Below, in pieces: positions 50,561 to 59,851 of a stretch of DNA of 63,102 nt. The stretch comes from Parcubacteria group bacterium ADurb.Bin192 (GTDB lineage: Bacteria > Patescibacteriota > Patescibacteriia > 2-12-FULL-60-25): assembly GCA_002070095.1 (NCBI GenBank), contig MWCR01000009.1:1-63102 (forward strand), written 5' to 3'. The notes beneath the pieces are model-generated. The model worked only from the letters and a program-made list of their open reading frames with translations. It searched no databases and was not told the origin of the DNA. Made by a program: the position numbers and the translations under genes. Every line of letters starts with the position of its first letter. Position 1 is the first letter of the stretch.

Positions 50561-50691
50561 TGCTATAATTATCAACAACTAATTTATTTAATTTATTTTA
50601 TTATTTGAATCCATTGCCAGGTTGGTTTTAAGGAGCCTCATCTTAAGAGCCTTACAAACCAAGCCGAAGCGATTGATTCCATGTACGTTTT
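50561..50691 (+). promoter_or_regulatory. Promoter and structured leader of the major pilin gene
   Basis: An ideal extended -10 box TGcTATAAT lies at 50561-50569. The leader of about 115 bases holds a hairpin with arms TTGGTTTTAAGG (50622-50633) and CCTTACAAACCAA (50650-50662), loop of 16 bases. No clear Shine-Dalgarno site stands before the ATG. Confidence 0.65.
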
Positions 50692-51216
50692 ATGCAAACC
50701 AAAAAAGGTTTTACCTTAATTGAGCTCTTGGTGGTGGTGGCTATCATCGGCTTGCTGGCCACTTTGGGCGTCATCGCTTTCCGCGATGCTCAACGCAAGG
50801 CCCGTGATTCCAAGCGTGTAGCTGATATCAGCGCGGTTGTTCAGGCTCTAGCCGCTGCTAACCAGGAAGGAAGGGTTTTTTGTACTTCAGACTGTGCGGC
50901 TATTGCTGCGGATACTTTGCTGACCGGTGTAGCTATTTGTAATGATGTGGATGGGAATCGTGCCTGTTCAGTAGGTGACACGGTTGATTCCACTTTTATT
51001 AATTTTGCTACCTTAAAAGATCCTTTGCCGGCTTATGCTACAGATGCGACTTGCGGCTTTGCCTCGCATATTCCAACTCAGACTTGCGGTTATGTGGTTG
51101 AAACGAACTCAACCATTGGTAATTACTATATCGGCTTTACCACCGAACAAGATAATGTGACTGGTTTGGTGGCCGGTACGGCTCATGCCGCTAACTCCAA
51201 TGGCATTTTTAACTAA
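50692..51216 (+). CDS. pilA: Major type IV pilin
   Basis: The 174-aa prepilin has the short leader MQTKKG, cleaved before FTLIELLVVVAIIGLL, with Glu at mature position 5. The globular part contains several Cys pairs, including VFCTSDCAA, suggesting disulfide bonds made by the VKOR-DsbA enzyme. It has its own promoter and terminator, consistent with high expression. Confidence 0.9.
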   Translation: MQTKKGFTLIELLVVVAIIGLLATLGVIAFRDAQRKARDSKRVADISAVVQALAAANQEGRVFCTSDCAAIAADTLLTGVAICNDVDGNRACSVGDTVDSTFINFATLKDPLPAYATDATCGFASHIPTQTCGYVVETNSTIGNYYIGFTTEQDNVTGLVAGTAHAANSNGIFN

Positions 51217-51233
51217 AAAAATCTGAATATTAA

Positions 51234-51266
51234 AATCACCCCGCAAGTTTGCGGGGTGATTTGTTT
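51234..51266 (+). terminator. Terminator of the major pilin gene
   Basis: ATCACCCCGCAA and TTGCGGGGTGAT form a 12-bp stem with a tight loop, followed by TTGTTTT. Confidence 0.85.
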
Positions 51267-51301
51267 TAGGCCGGGCTCAAATAAGGTATAATACCCGTAT
51301 T

Positions 51302-51766
51302 ATGAAAATGAGTATCAAAAACGGTTTTACCATCCCTGAATTATTAATCGCTTTGCTGATCGTGGGTATTTTGGGCGCTTTGGCTGTTTATGCCATTAAT
51401 GTTCAGCGGGCGACCACGCGCGATGCCAAACGTATTTCCGATATCAGTGTGATGCGTGCGGCTCTAAGCCAATATTGGCTGCAAAAGGCCAGCTATCCTT
51501 TGTCCGAAGGTGTGGAGCTGGGGCGTCCCGGAGCAGGCGCCGAGAGGTTGACCGGCAATGGCTTAAGTTCTTTGGATCAGGGAGCGCAGCCCATTTTTTT
51601 GGAACGTTTTCCGGTGGGTCCTAAAAACAATGAGTATTATGCTTACCGTGCCACGGATAATGGCTATGCTTTACGTTTCATTACCGAGCGAGAGACGGCC
51701 TACGGGCCGCCCGGGGTTTATTACGCGCATTCAACCGGTGTGGATAATTCAGATAACCTGAAATAA
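51302..51766 (+). CDS. Minor pilin
   Basis: The 154-aa prepilin has a leader MKMSIKNG, then FTIPELLIALLIVGILG with the Glu5. The helix continues AVYAINVQRATTRDAKR, like GspG/PilA-type pilins. A TATAAT box (51287-51292) ends nine bases before the ATG, so the gene may start a near-leaderless transcript. It precedes pilD by 11 bases. Confidence 0.85.
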   Translation: MKMSIKNGFTIPELLIALLIVGILGALAVYAINVQRATTRDAKRISDISVMRAALSQYWLQKASYPLSEGVELGRPGAGAERLTGNGLSSLDQGAQPIFLERFPVGPKNNEYYAYRATDNGYALRFITERETAYGPPGVYYAHSTGVDNSDNLK

Positions 51767-51777
51767 TCAAAGATCAC

Positions 51778-52575
51778 ATGTTTATTACCACTTTACTTAT
51801 ATTGGTTTTGGCCGGAGTGATTGGGGCGGTTTTTGGTTCATTCGCCAATGTGGTGGCCATCAGAACACATGATTCTTCCAGTCTTTGGGGTCGTTCCGAG
51901 TGCGTGCACTGCAAAGCTAAATTACACGTTCGTCACCTGGTGCCGATTATTTCTTGGTTGTGGCAAAAAGGCAGGTGTACGGATTGCGGCAAAAAAATTC
52001 ACATTCAGTATCCTCTGGTGGAGGTGGGCGGAGCTTTGCTGGCTGTGATTTCCATGGCCAGGCACATGCCTTTTGACGGTCAATGGCCGATTATTTTGTT
52101 TGAATTCTTTTTTGGCATAGCTTTGTTGATTTTTTTGGTTATGGACGCGCGTTGGTTTGAACTGCCGGTTGAGATGATGGTGGGCGCGGGCGTGATTTTT
52201 TCTTTGTGGAACATGCTGTTGCGGGTAGCGGCCGGGGAAAGCGTGAGTGTTATCGCTTGGTCGCATGTCATTGGTTTTGCCGTGGCCACCTCTTTTTTCT
52301 TGTTGCAATGGATCGTATCAGGCAAGCGCTGGGTGGGTTCCGGGGATGTGTGGCTGGCGGCCGTCTTGGGCGCGGTTTTGGGCTGGCCGGCGGTCGGTTT
52401 TGCGGTCTATTTTGCTTATATTTTAGGCGGTACAGTGGCAGTTTGGCTGTTGCTTAGCCATAAAATAAAGACCGGAGCCAGAGTTCCGTTCGCGCCCGCT
52501 TTAACGGTTGGGGCTTTGGCCGCCATGTGGTGGGCGCCTTGGATCATGGCTTGGTTAAACTATGCTTTCACGTAA
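51778..52575 (+). CDS. pilD: Prepilin peptidase PilD
   Basis: The 265-aa aspartic membrane protease cleaves and methylates prepilins. It has the two-CxxC zinc loop (CVHC and CTDC, about 42-70), the first catalytic Asp in VMDARWFELP and the second in GSGDVWLAAVLG, with about eight spans. It overlaps the next pilin gene by 14 bases. Confidence 0.94.
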   Translation: MFITTLLILVLAGVIGAVFGSFANVVAIRTHDSSSLWGRSECVHCKAKLHVRHLVPIISWLWQKGRCTDCGKKIHIQYPLVEVGGALLAVISMARHMPFDGQWPIILFEFFFGIALLIFLVMDARWFELPVEMMVGAGVIFSLWNMLLRVAAGESVSVIAWSHVIGFAVATSFFLLQWIVSGKRWVGSGDVWLAAVLGAVLGWPAVGFAVYFAYILGGTVAVWLLLSHKIKTGARVPFAPALTVGALAAMWWAPWIMAWLNYAFT

Positions 52576-53227
52576 AAAACCGGGTTTTACTTTGGCGGAA
52601 ATGCTGGTCAGTGTGGCTGTCATAGGTATTTTGGCTGTTATCATGGTGGTTAATTTAAATTCGGGCAAAAGAACGGAACAGTTAAGCGGAGCCGCGCGTC
52701 AGCTGGCGGCTGACATCCGGGGGATGCAGTCCAGAGCCTTGTCCGCGGGAGACATCAAAGCTTGTTTGAATGCGAGCGCCGATCTTATAGTCTGTGAAAA
52801 CAGCACGGCCGATTGCGCGGATCCGGCCCAATGTTTGGGTATGGTCCCGGATCATTACGGTTTGATGGTTACGACTACGGCGGCCGGCTATTCCATGTTT
52901 GTGGAGTACTCGCTGTCCGGCTTGGTTAATCAATATATGGATTATCCGGATGAACAGCTGGCGCGGAAACGGTTATTGCCGATCGGCAGTCAGGATATTG
53001 AAATCAGTCAAATAGAATTATGGAGCGGAACATCAGGCTGGGTGAATCCGGATCCGACCACCGGCTCCGTGGTTTTCAGCCGTCAGAGCGGCCAGGCCAA
53101 AATATTTGATGCCGCGGCCACCGGTGCCGTGATGGGGATACTTAAGATTACCTTGCGCCATAAAATTTCAAACGAAACTTTGGTGATAGAGGTTAATAGA
53201 GAGACTGGCAGGGTGTCTATTTTGTAA
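52562..53227 (+). CDS. Minor pilin (GspH-like)
   Basis: The 221-aa prepilin has the leader MLSRKKPG followed by FTLAEMLVSVAVIGILAV with Glu5. A beta-rich domain with SGAARQLAADIRGMQSRAL resembles GspH/FimT pilins. It has several Cys (CENSTADC, CADPAQC). Confidence 0.85.
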   Translation: MLSRKKPGFTLAEMLVSVAVIGILAVIMVVNLNSGKRTEQLSGAARQLAADIRGMQSRALSAGDIKACLNASADLIVCENSTADCADPAQCLGMVPDHYGLMVTTTAAGYSMFVEYSLSGLVNQYMDYPDEQLARKRLLPIGSQDIEISQIELWSGTSGWVNPDPTTGSVVFSRQSGQAKIFDAAATGAVMGILKITLRHKISNETLVIEVNRETGRVSIL

Positions 53228-53229
53228 TT

Positions 53230-53865
53230 ATGAAAAGGCCAATATTTTTACCGGGGCAGAGCTTGATAGAGATGTTGATTGTCTTGTTCATCATCGCTTT
53301 GGGTTTGTTTGCGGTGGTCAGTTTGATTTTTTCCAATGTGGCTTTACAGGAGCAGGACGCAGATCAGATAGTGGCCACCAATCTGGCGCGTGAAGCTTTG
53401 GAAATGGTCCAGAACATGCGCGACACCAATTGGTTATTGGGCGACAGGCCTTTTGATTACGGTATGCTGGTTGAAGGCGCGGTTTCGGCTCCGACTCCGG
53501 TGGTTGATTGCACGGTAGTCCCTGTTTGGGATGGCGGCGCCATACCGGCCCCGTTTTTTGACGCCACACCCAATGATCTGAGTCAGGCGCGGGTTTATAA
53601 ACAAGGAGTGGAAGGTTATTTTACCAATACGGTCACGGCCACCAGCACCGAGTATCAGCGCTTGTTGACCTTGGCGCCCATTTGCGAGGATCCCAACAAC
53701 AGCGCCAATAAAGCCGTGGCCGAAGGCGCGTGCGCCTGCCCGCCCGCCGGTTTTCCAACTTATACCAAAAGAATCGGTTTGCGCGCCAAGGCTGATGTTC
53801 GCTGGCTGCGGAAAAACAGACAGCGCAATTTAACCATTTACGGAGATTTTTATGACTGGCGATAA
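53230..53865 (+). CDS. Minor pilin (PilV-like)
   Basis: The 211-aa protein starts MKRPIFLPGQSLIEMLIVLF: the cleavage site is Gly before Gln rather than Phe, followed by the hydrophobic helix with Glu. The stretch ATNLAREALEMVQNMRDTNWL is typical of PilV/GspI-type proteins. It follows its neighbour by two bases and overlaps the next gene by 14 bases. Confidence 0.82.
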   Translation: MKRPIFLPGQSLIEMLIVLFIIALGLFAVVSLIFSNVALQEQDADQIVATNLAREALEMVQNMRDTNWLLGDRPFDYGMLVEGAVSAPTPVVDCTVVPVWDGGAIPAPFFDATPNDLSQARVYKQGVEGYFTNTVTATSTEYQRLLTLAPICEDPNNSANKAVAEGACACPPAGFPTYTKRIGLRAKADVRWLRKNRQRNLTIYGDFYDWR

Positions 53866-54457
53866 AAAGTCAAAAACAAGATTACCGGGTTTTTCCATTA
53901 TTGAAATGCTGGTGGTGGTGGCGGTTTTTTCTTTTTCCATTTTGATTTTATCTCAAACGTATTTGTCGTTTATCCGTTTATCGCATAGAACGGCTAATTC
54001 CGCGGTGGTCCAACAGGATATGCGTTTCGTGCTGGAGTATATTACGCGTATGGCCAGACATACGGCCATTGCGTATCCGGTTCCGCCCGGGTCTTTGGAG
54101 GCGGCCACTTCAACCTTAACGCTTAGCGGCAAAGATCAGCTGGACTGGATTATTAAGCTGTCTGAAGCCGGAGATGCTTTGTGCGGGGATTCATCCGGGG
54201 TTAAGTGCTTGTTGGTGAGCGGAGATGCCGGGGTCAATTGGGCGCCTATCACCTCCAAAAAAGTAAACGTGGAAAAATTTCAGATCTTGGTTCGGCCGTC
54301 ACAAACTCCCTTTATGCTGCAGGGCAATGCTTATCTTAACAATCAACAGCCCTATGTCACACTTTTAATTAAAATGACCTACATGGCGCCCAACGACAGG
54401 GAAACGGTCAGTCTGGAAGCGCAAACTTCCATTTCTTCACGCGTCTATGTCAGATAA
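53852..54457 (+). CDS. Minor pilin (PilW/GspJ-like)
   Basis: The 201-aa prepilin has the leader MTGDKKSKTRLPG then FSIIEMLVVVAVFSFSILI with Glu5. The following helix QQDMRFVLEYITRMARHT is like PilW and GspJ. It overlaps both neighbours, so the minor pilins are translated as a set. Confidence 0.83.
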   Translation: MTGDKKSKTRLPGFSIIEMLVVVAVFSFSILILSQTYLSFIRLSHRTANSAVVQQDMRFVLEYITRMARHTAIAYPVPPGSLEAATSTLTLSGKDQLDWIIKLSEAGDALCGDSSGVKCLLVSGDAGVNWAPITSKKVNVEKFQILVRPSQTPFMLQGNAYLNNQQPYVTLLIKMTYMAPNDRETVSLEAQTSISSRVYVR

Positions 54458-55262
54458 ACGGAAACTTCCGGGCAACATCATTGCCTTGGCTGTAATTTTG
54501 GTGGCCATGCTGTTGTTGGCCGGTTTTGCCATCGGAGCCGTGGTTTTGGAAGGGTCGCGCCGGGCACAAGAAACGGACAAGGCTATCGGCGCTTTCTATA
54601 TGGCCAATTCGGGTATTGAAATGCAATTATACGAGTTCAGAAAAAACCGTCGCAGTTTGGTTGACGTGGCTTCGGCCGTTAATCTGTATCCGGGTGGATC
54701 CGGCTGGATTTCAACTACGGGCTATGAAACCTCGACTCAAAAAGTCATCGACTTTTTGCCGGAAGAAGAACTGGCTTTCGTGGATTTGTTTGATCCGGAT
54801 GCCATAGATGTGCCGGCCGGAGTGGCTTCGGTGGACATTGTTTGGGCAGGGGACGGTGTGGGTTGTGAGCCTGATTTGGAGATAGGCTATACGGAATGGA
54901 GTGTCAGTTCGGCCATTGTCTGGCCGACGGGCGGTGAATATCTGATTGCCATTGCGCCGTATGCCAGCCACTTGAGTTACAGTCTGGGACCGTTGAATAC
55001 TTTGAAAGCCTATCGTTTGCGCATCAGACCGTTTAAATGCGGAGCTCGTGACATCAGAGTGGTCTTAAAAGACTCTTCCGGCACGGTTTTGCCTTATCCC
55101 GGAGAAATTATTTTGGGCTCGGAAGGGACTTATCAAAAAGCCACTCAACGCCTTAAGGTCAGTCTGCCCAGGCAAGATATTTTGTCCGGCATTTTCAGTT
55201 ATATCGTATTTTCTCAAGAACAGCTGTGTAAACGCGTGGGAGGGGCCGGGGTGTGCCCGTAG
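54447..55262 (+). CDS. PilX/GspK-like pilus protein
   Basis: The 271-aa protein has a short basic leader and a hydrophobic helix (IIALAVILVAMLLLAGFAI) without the Glu5 and classical Gly-Phe site, as in many PilX-type proteins. Then comes FYMANSGIEMQLYEFRK, the helical motif of the family, and a beta-rich C-terminal domain with CGARDIRVVLKD. It ends four bases before the convergent ATPase gene. Confidence 0.75.
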   Translation: MSDKRKLPGNIIALAVILVAMLLLAGFAIGAVVLEGSRRAQETDKAIGAFYMANSGIEMQLYEFRKNRRSLVDVASAVNLYPGGSGWISTTGYETSTQKVIDFLPEEELAFVDLFDPDAIDVPAGVASVDIVWAGDGVGCEPDLEIGYTEWSVSSAIVWPTGGEYLIAIAPYASHLSYSLGPLNTLKAYRLRIRPFKCGARDIRVVLKDSSGTVLPYPGEIILGSEGTYQKATQRLKVSLPRQDILSGIFSYIVFSQEQLCKRVGGAGVCP

Positions 55263-55266
55263 TTTT

Positions 55267-57909
55267 TTAAGCCGTTTCCAGATTGACGATTTTCAACCGC
55301 CGGTTGAGGTATTTGAGGGAATCGAATATTACGGCAAAAATCACGCACATGAGCAAGGCCAAGATAAAACCTTCGGTGCCCAGGGGTACGGTTTCGAATA
55401 CCTTGTTAAGCGGAGTATAAATTATGATAAAAGTGGCGGCCAGAGAAATCAGGGAGGCGAAAAAAAGATAGGGATTGATGAAAGGACTGCGGAAAAGCAG
55501 GCCTTTTCTGAAAGATCTGAAGTTGAAGGCGGAAACCACTTCCAGACAAATCAGGGTGAACAGAGCGGCTGTGCGGGCGTATTCGGTTGATTCGCCAAGC
55601 AGATTGAATGAAACATAGAAAACCGACAAGACCATCAAGGCCAAAAGACTGCCGGTTGAGACCAGTAAGATGATGAGTTTTTTATTCAGGATGTTGGAAT
55701 TGCGGCGCGGCGGATCGATCATGGAGTCTTGGGAGGATGGATTTAAGCCCAGAGTAATGGCCGGCAGATTGTCGGTCACCAGGTTCATGAAGAGAATTTG
55801 CAAAGCCAGTAACAATGGAATTTGCCAGCCCAGCCAGGGAGATAAAAGCACGCCGAAAAACAGTATAGTCAATTCCGCGAAATTGCAGGTAAGTTGATAG
55901 GTGGCGAATTTACGGATGTTTTTAAAAATGTTCCGCCCTTCCCGGACAGCGCCCACGATGGTGGCAAAATTATCATCCTTAATGGTCATGTCAGCCACCG
56001 AACGCGAGACATCGGTGCCGTTTTTGCCCATGGCAATGCCGATATGAGCTTCTTTAAGAGCCGGAGCGTCATTAACTCCGTCTCCGGTCATGGTAACTAT
56101 TTCTCCATTGGCTTTGAGTATGTTGACCAGTCTAAGCTTGTGTTCGGGTTTTACCCGGGCAAAAATGGAGATGTGATTGATGTTTTTCGCCAGTTCTTCG
56201 TCCGTCATATTCTCCAGTTCGTCGCCGTCAATCAAACCGCCTCTTAAGCCGATTTCTTTGGCGATGGAACGGGCCGTTTCTTGGTTGCCGCCGGTGATCA
56301 TTTTAACTTTGATGCCCGCGGCCCGGCATTGTTTGAGCGTGTCTTTAACTTCTTCGCGCGCCGGATCTTCCATGCCGGTCAGGCCCAAAAAAATCAAATT
56401 TTCTTCGAAGTGATTTTTATCGAAATCGTCCACTTTTTTATAAGCCAGGGCAATGGTTCTTAGGGCCGAAGAATTCAGGTTTTTGTTAGCCTCCAGTATT
56501 TTCTTTTGTTCTTTGTCCGACAATTTTAGGATTTTGCCGTTTTTTTGCACGAAAGCGCAATGTTTTAAAATATATTCAGGCGCGCCTTTGGAAAAGACAA
56601 TGCTTTCACGGTTAAGCCGGCACAAAACCGTCATCATTTTTCGGGTTGAGTTGAAGGGCATTTCTTGGATTCTTTCGTGCTCCACATCTTCCTTGAACAA
56701 GCCGGCCTTGGCGCCCAAAACCATTAGAGCTGATTCGGTGGGGGACCCGCTGGTTTTGAATTCCATATCCGTTCCGATTCTTTCTATGATCGCGTCGTTG
56801 CACAGCACGGCCGCGTGGAGCATTTTTTCCAGAACAGGTTCTTTGACCGGCTCTATCTTTTTATTATTCAGTAAAAAGTCTCCCCGTCCGGTAAAGCCCG
56901 TACCCGTGACGTCATAGTATTCATCATTGGCAAAAATTCGATTAATGGTCATTTCTCCTTTGGTAATGGTGCCGGTTTTGTCCGAACAAATAACGGTTGT
57001 TTCACCCAGGGTTTCGATGATGGACATGCGGTTGACAATGGCGTTCTGTTTGGCCATGCGGCGCGCGCCCGCGGCCAGCGTGGTGATTAAAACTACCGGG
57101 AAACCTTCAGGGAAGGCGGAGACGGACAGGGCAATGATTAAAATAAGAGTGGTGATAATAATCTCTTGATCGATTATCGGGGCGCGCCAAAAAATGAGAG
57201 CGCCCGTCATGACAGATACGATGATGGCCGCCGTCACCATGTATTTGACGATGCTGTTAACCTTGATCTGCAACGGCATGTCTTTTTCCGCGCTTGATAT
57301 CAAACCGGCTATTTGGCCGAACTTGGTATTCATGCCCGTGTGCACGGCTTTGGCCAGACAGCGTCCGTTGACCACGAAGGTGCCCATAAACAGCATGTTT
57401 TCATCTTTATGTTTGCCGTTGGACGAGATTTTTTTGCCCACCTCACCGGACTCGCCGGTCAGCACGGCTTCGTTGACTTTCAGCTCTTGTTCTTCCAGCA
57501 ACAGGCAGTCAGCCGGTACTTTTTCGCCCGTGCGCAGGATCAGAATATCTCCGGGCACTATTTGATTGGAGGGTATTTCTTTTTCTTTGCCGTCGCGCAC
57601 CGCCATGGAATTGGCCACCAGCATGCCCTTTAAAGCGTGAATGGCTTTTTCAGCTTTGTATTCTTGGATAAAACCGATTATCACGACCATCAGGATGACG
57701 GCCAGAATAGCGTAGGCCGTAATTGATTTGCCTACGATAAAAGAAAAAAATACGGCCACGGACAACAGGTAAATCAGAAAATTGCTTTTTATCTGACGAA
57801 TCAATATCTTCAGCGGAGTTGTTTGGGAGGTGTCCCGGATTTCGTTCAAGCCGTATTTTTTTAATTTAACGACCGCTTCTTTATTGGATAAACCTGTGTG
57901 TGAGCGCAT
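55267..57909 (-). CDS. P-type cation ATPase, calcium-pump-like
   Basis: The 880-aa pump has the N-terminal cation-ATPase domain (GLSNKEAVVKLKKYGLNEI), actuator TGES (151-154), the ion-site motif PEGFP (267-271), phosphorylation DKTGT (Asp310), KGAPEYIL in the nucleotide domain, the hinge TGDGVNDAPALK and NLVTDNLPAITLG in a late span, fitting P2-type Ca2+ ATPases. It has about ten spans. Calcium export could serve the calcium-repeat surface protein, an inference only. Confidence 0.9.
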   Translation of the reverse strand: MRSHTGLSNKEAVVKLKKYGLNEIRDTSQTTPLKILIRQIKSNFLIYLLSVAVFFSFIVGKSITAYAILAVILMVVIIGFIQEYKAEKAIHALKGMLVANSMAVRDGKEKEIPSNQIVPGDILILRTGEKVPADCLLLEEQELKVNEAVLTGESGEVGKKISSNGKHKDENMLFMGTFVVNGRCLAKAVHTGMNTKFGQIAGLISSAEKDMPLQIKVNSIVKYMVTAAIIVSVMTGALIFWRAPIIDQEIIITTLILIIALSVSAFPEGFPVVLITTLAAGARRMAKQNAIVNRMSIIETLGETTVICSDKTGTITKGEMTINRIFANDEYYDVTGTGFTGRGDFLLNNKKIEPVKEPVLEKMLHAAVLCNDAIIERIGTDMEFKTSGSPTESALMVLGAKAGLFKEDVEHERIQEMPFNSTRKMMTVLCRLNRESIVFSKGAPEYILKHCAFVQKNGKILKLSDKEQKKILEANKNLNSSALRTIALAYKKVDDFDKNHFEENLIFLGLTGMEDPAREEVKDTLKQCRAAGIKVKMITGGNQETARSIAKEIGLRGGLIDGDELENMTDEELAKNINHISIFARVKPEHKLRLVNILKANGEIVTMTGDGVNDAPALKEAHIGIAMGKNGTDVSRSVADMTIKDDNFATIVGAVREGRNIFKNIRKFATYQLTCNFAELTILFFGVLLSPWLGWQIPLLLALQILFMNLVTDNLPAITLGLNPSSQDSMIDPPRRNSNILNKKLIILLVSTGSLLALMVLSVFYVSFNLLGESTEYARTAALFTLICLEVVSAFNFRSFRKGLLFRSPFINPYLFFASLISLAATFIIIYTPLNKVFETVPLGTEGFILALLMCVIFAVIFDSLKYLNRRLKIVNLETA

Positions 57910-57990
57910 AAGTTACCTATAAATATAACATAAAATAATAATCAGCGCCCGATTTTTTGAGCTCTGATTGAAAGGGTTGATCTTATGAAT

Positions 57991-59031
57991 TTAGGCGGTT
58001 TTACGCGGCCAGCGTCCGCTGGTTTTTAATGATAAATAAATATCTATCAGAGCCAGACACAAGCTGATGGCCAACGGCCCGAGCAGAAAACCCAGAGGAC
58101 CGAAAAAGGATAAGCCTCCCAGCACAGCTAAAAAAACTATCAAGGGATGCAGATGCATGCCACGTCCAATGAGCTTGGGGCCCAGTAAATTATCGATTAA
58201 GCCCACGGCCGTTAAGCCCCAAGCCAAAAGTCCCAATCCGGCCAGGGTGTGACCGGTCAATAGCAGGTAGAAAATCGCGGGCACAAGGATCAAAGAAGTG
58301 CCTACGCCCGGTATCAGAGCCGCGATGGCGGCCGTACTGCCCCAAAGAGCCGGATTGGGTACTCCGAACAGAGCAAAGCCGATACCTGATAAAGCGCCTT
58401 GGATTAATCCGATGGTCAGACTGCCTTTAACCGTGGCCAGCACGGCCGACTCCAGCCGTTTGACGATCATCTCGTCATCTTTGTCGTCCAGCGGGCTAAG
58501 GATGACAAAATAATTTTTCAGGCGTCCGCCGTCTTTCAGCAAGAAGAAAAATGAGATCAGAAAAACCAGAGTGTTGATCAGGATTTTAGCAAAGCTGGAA
58601 AAAATATCCCCCAGATTCAAGATGAGTGATTCCAAGCCTTGTTTGGCGTATTGATTGATATCCAGGTCAAAATTAACCGGCAAAATATTACGCAGATTTT
58701 CGGCCGCCAGTCTGATGGTGCTGATTAATCCTCCGTTTTCGCCTTTAATCAGTGTTTGATACAATTCGGTTAATTCTTTGAGTACCAGTGTTCCCAGGAT
58801 GGCCATGGGCACGATGGCGATGATGATAGCGATAAAAGTTGTGATCAGAGCGGACAGACTTTCGCGGTTTTTGGTAATGGTCAGCAATTTTCTGAAAACC
58901 GGTTGGAAAATAAAAGCAAAAATAGAAGCCAGGACCAAACTGGCCAGAAAAGGCCGGAAAATGTAATAGACCACTATTAAAGAAACAGCCAAGCACAGAA
59001 ACAGAAAATAGTTGGGTTGTTGATTTTTCAT
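57991..59031 (-). CDS. AI-2E family transporter
   Basis: The 346-aa protein has about eight spans in the UPF0118/AI-2E pattern: two N-terminal hairpins, a middle helical domain of about 90 residues (KGENGGLISTIRLAAENL) and a C-terminal block with LIPGVGTSLILVPAIFYLL and LGPKLIGRGMHLHPL. Members export autoinducer-2 or ions; the substrate here is unknown. The ATG at 59031 gives MKNQQPNYF. Confidence 0.85.
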   Translation of the reverse strand: MKNQQPNYFLFLCLAVSLIVVYYIFRPFLASLVLASIFAFIFQPVFRKLLTITKNRESLSALITTFIAIIIAIVPMAILGTLVLKELTELYQTLIKGENGGLISTIRLAAENLRNILPVNFDLDINQYAKQGLESLILNLGDIFSSFAKILINTLVFLISFFFLLKDGGRLKNYFVILSPLDDKDDEMIVKRLESAVLATVKGSLTIGLIQGALSGIGFALFGVPNPALWGSTAAIAALIPGVGTSLILVPAIFYLLLTGHTLAGLGLLAWGLTAVGLIDNLLGPKLIGRGMHLHPLIVFLAVLGGLSFFGPLGFLLGPLAISLCLALIDIYLSLKTSGRWPRKTA

Positions 59032-59063
59032 ATTGGTCGGCAAAATATGCCTTCATTTTAGCC

Positions 59064-59762
59064 TTAATGGCGCTTTTTGTCTAAAGTTTCACGTATTTCT
59101 TGATAGCCGGTATGTTCCAGCTGTTTTTTGGTCAGGCGCGGACCGCGTTTATGCTTGATGTATTCAATAATCATGGGTATCAGAGACAGAAAGATGATGG
59201 CAATAATGACAAATTCAAAGTTTTGTTTGATAAACGGCATCCCGCCAAAGAAATAACCGGCTAAAGTAAACAGAGTGACCCAGATAAAGGCTCCAATGAC
59301 GTTGTACATGAGAAAAGAGGTGTAGTGCATCCGGCCGATGCCGGCCACGAAAGGCGCGAAAGTGCGGATAATGGGCATGAAGCGAGCCAGGATGATGGTT
59401 TTACCCCCGTGTTTTTCGTAAAAACCCCGGGTTTTTTCCAAATAGGCTTTGTTAAATAAGCGGGAATTGTTTTTGGAAAAGACCTTGGGCCCTATTCGAT
59501 GCCCGATCCAGTAATTGACCGTGTCGCCCAAGATGGCGGCTGACAGCAAAACCAGGTAGGCGATAGTGATGTCTAAAAAGCCTCCGCCCGCCAGCGCGCC
59601 TACGGCAAACAATAATGAATCTCCGGGCAGGAAGGGCGTGACCACCAGCCCGGTTTCCGCGAAAACGATTAAAAATAAAATAACATAGGTCCAGGCTCCA
59701 AAAGCATCCAGCATGACAGCCAGGTATTGATCAATGTGTAAGATGAATCCGATAATGTCCAT
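59064..59762 (-). CDS. DedA family membrane protein
   Basis: The 232-aa protein has the family motifs FAETGLVVTPFLPGDSLLF (about 36-54), GDTVNYWIGHRIG, the FYEKHGGKTIILARFMPIIRT conserved loop and the span after it. DedA proteins are undecaprenyl-phosphate or phospholipid flippases. It is 32 bases upstream of the AI-2E gene on the same strand. Confidence 0.92.
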   Translation of the reverse strand: MDIIGFILHIDQYLAVMLDAFGAWTYVILFLIVFAETGLVVTPFLPGDSLLFAVGALAGGGFLDITIAYLVLLSAAILGDTVNYWIGHRIGPKVFSKNNSRLFNKAYLEKTRGFYEKHGGKTIILARFMPIIRTFAPFVAGIGRMHYTSFLMYNVIGAFIWVTLFTLAGYFFGGMPFIKQNFEFVIIAIIFLSLIPMIIEYIKHKRGPRLTKKQLEHTGYQEIRETLDKKRH

Positions 59763-59851
59763 ATTTGGGGTTATTGGTCTTTATAAAAGCTGTCAGCCTA
59801 AAGGATTTTAAAGTTAAAGTTCGCAGAAGTAAAGTTGAGCATGTTCGATAT

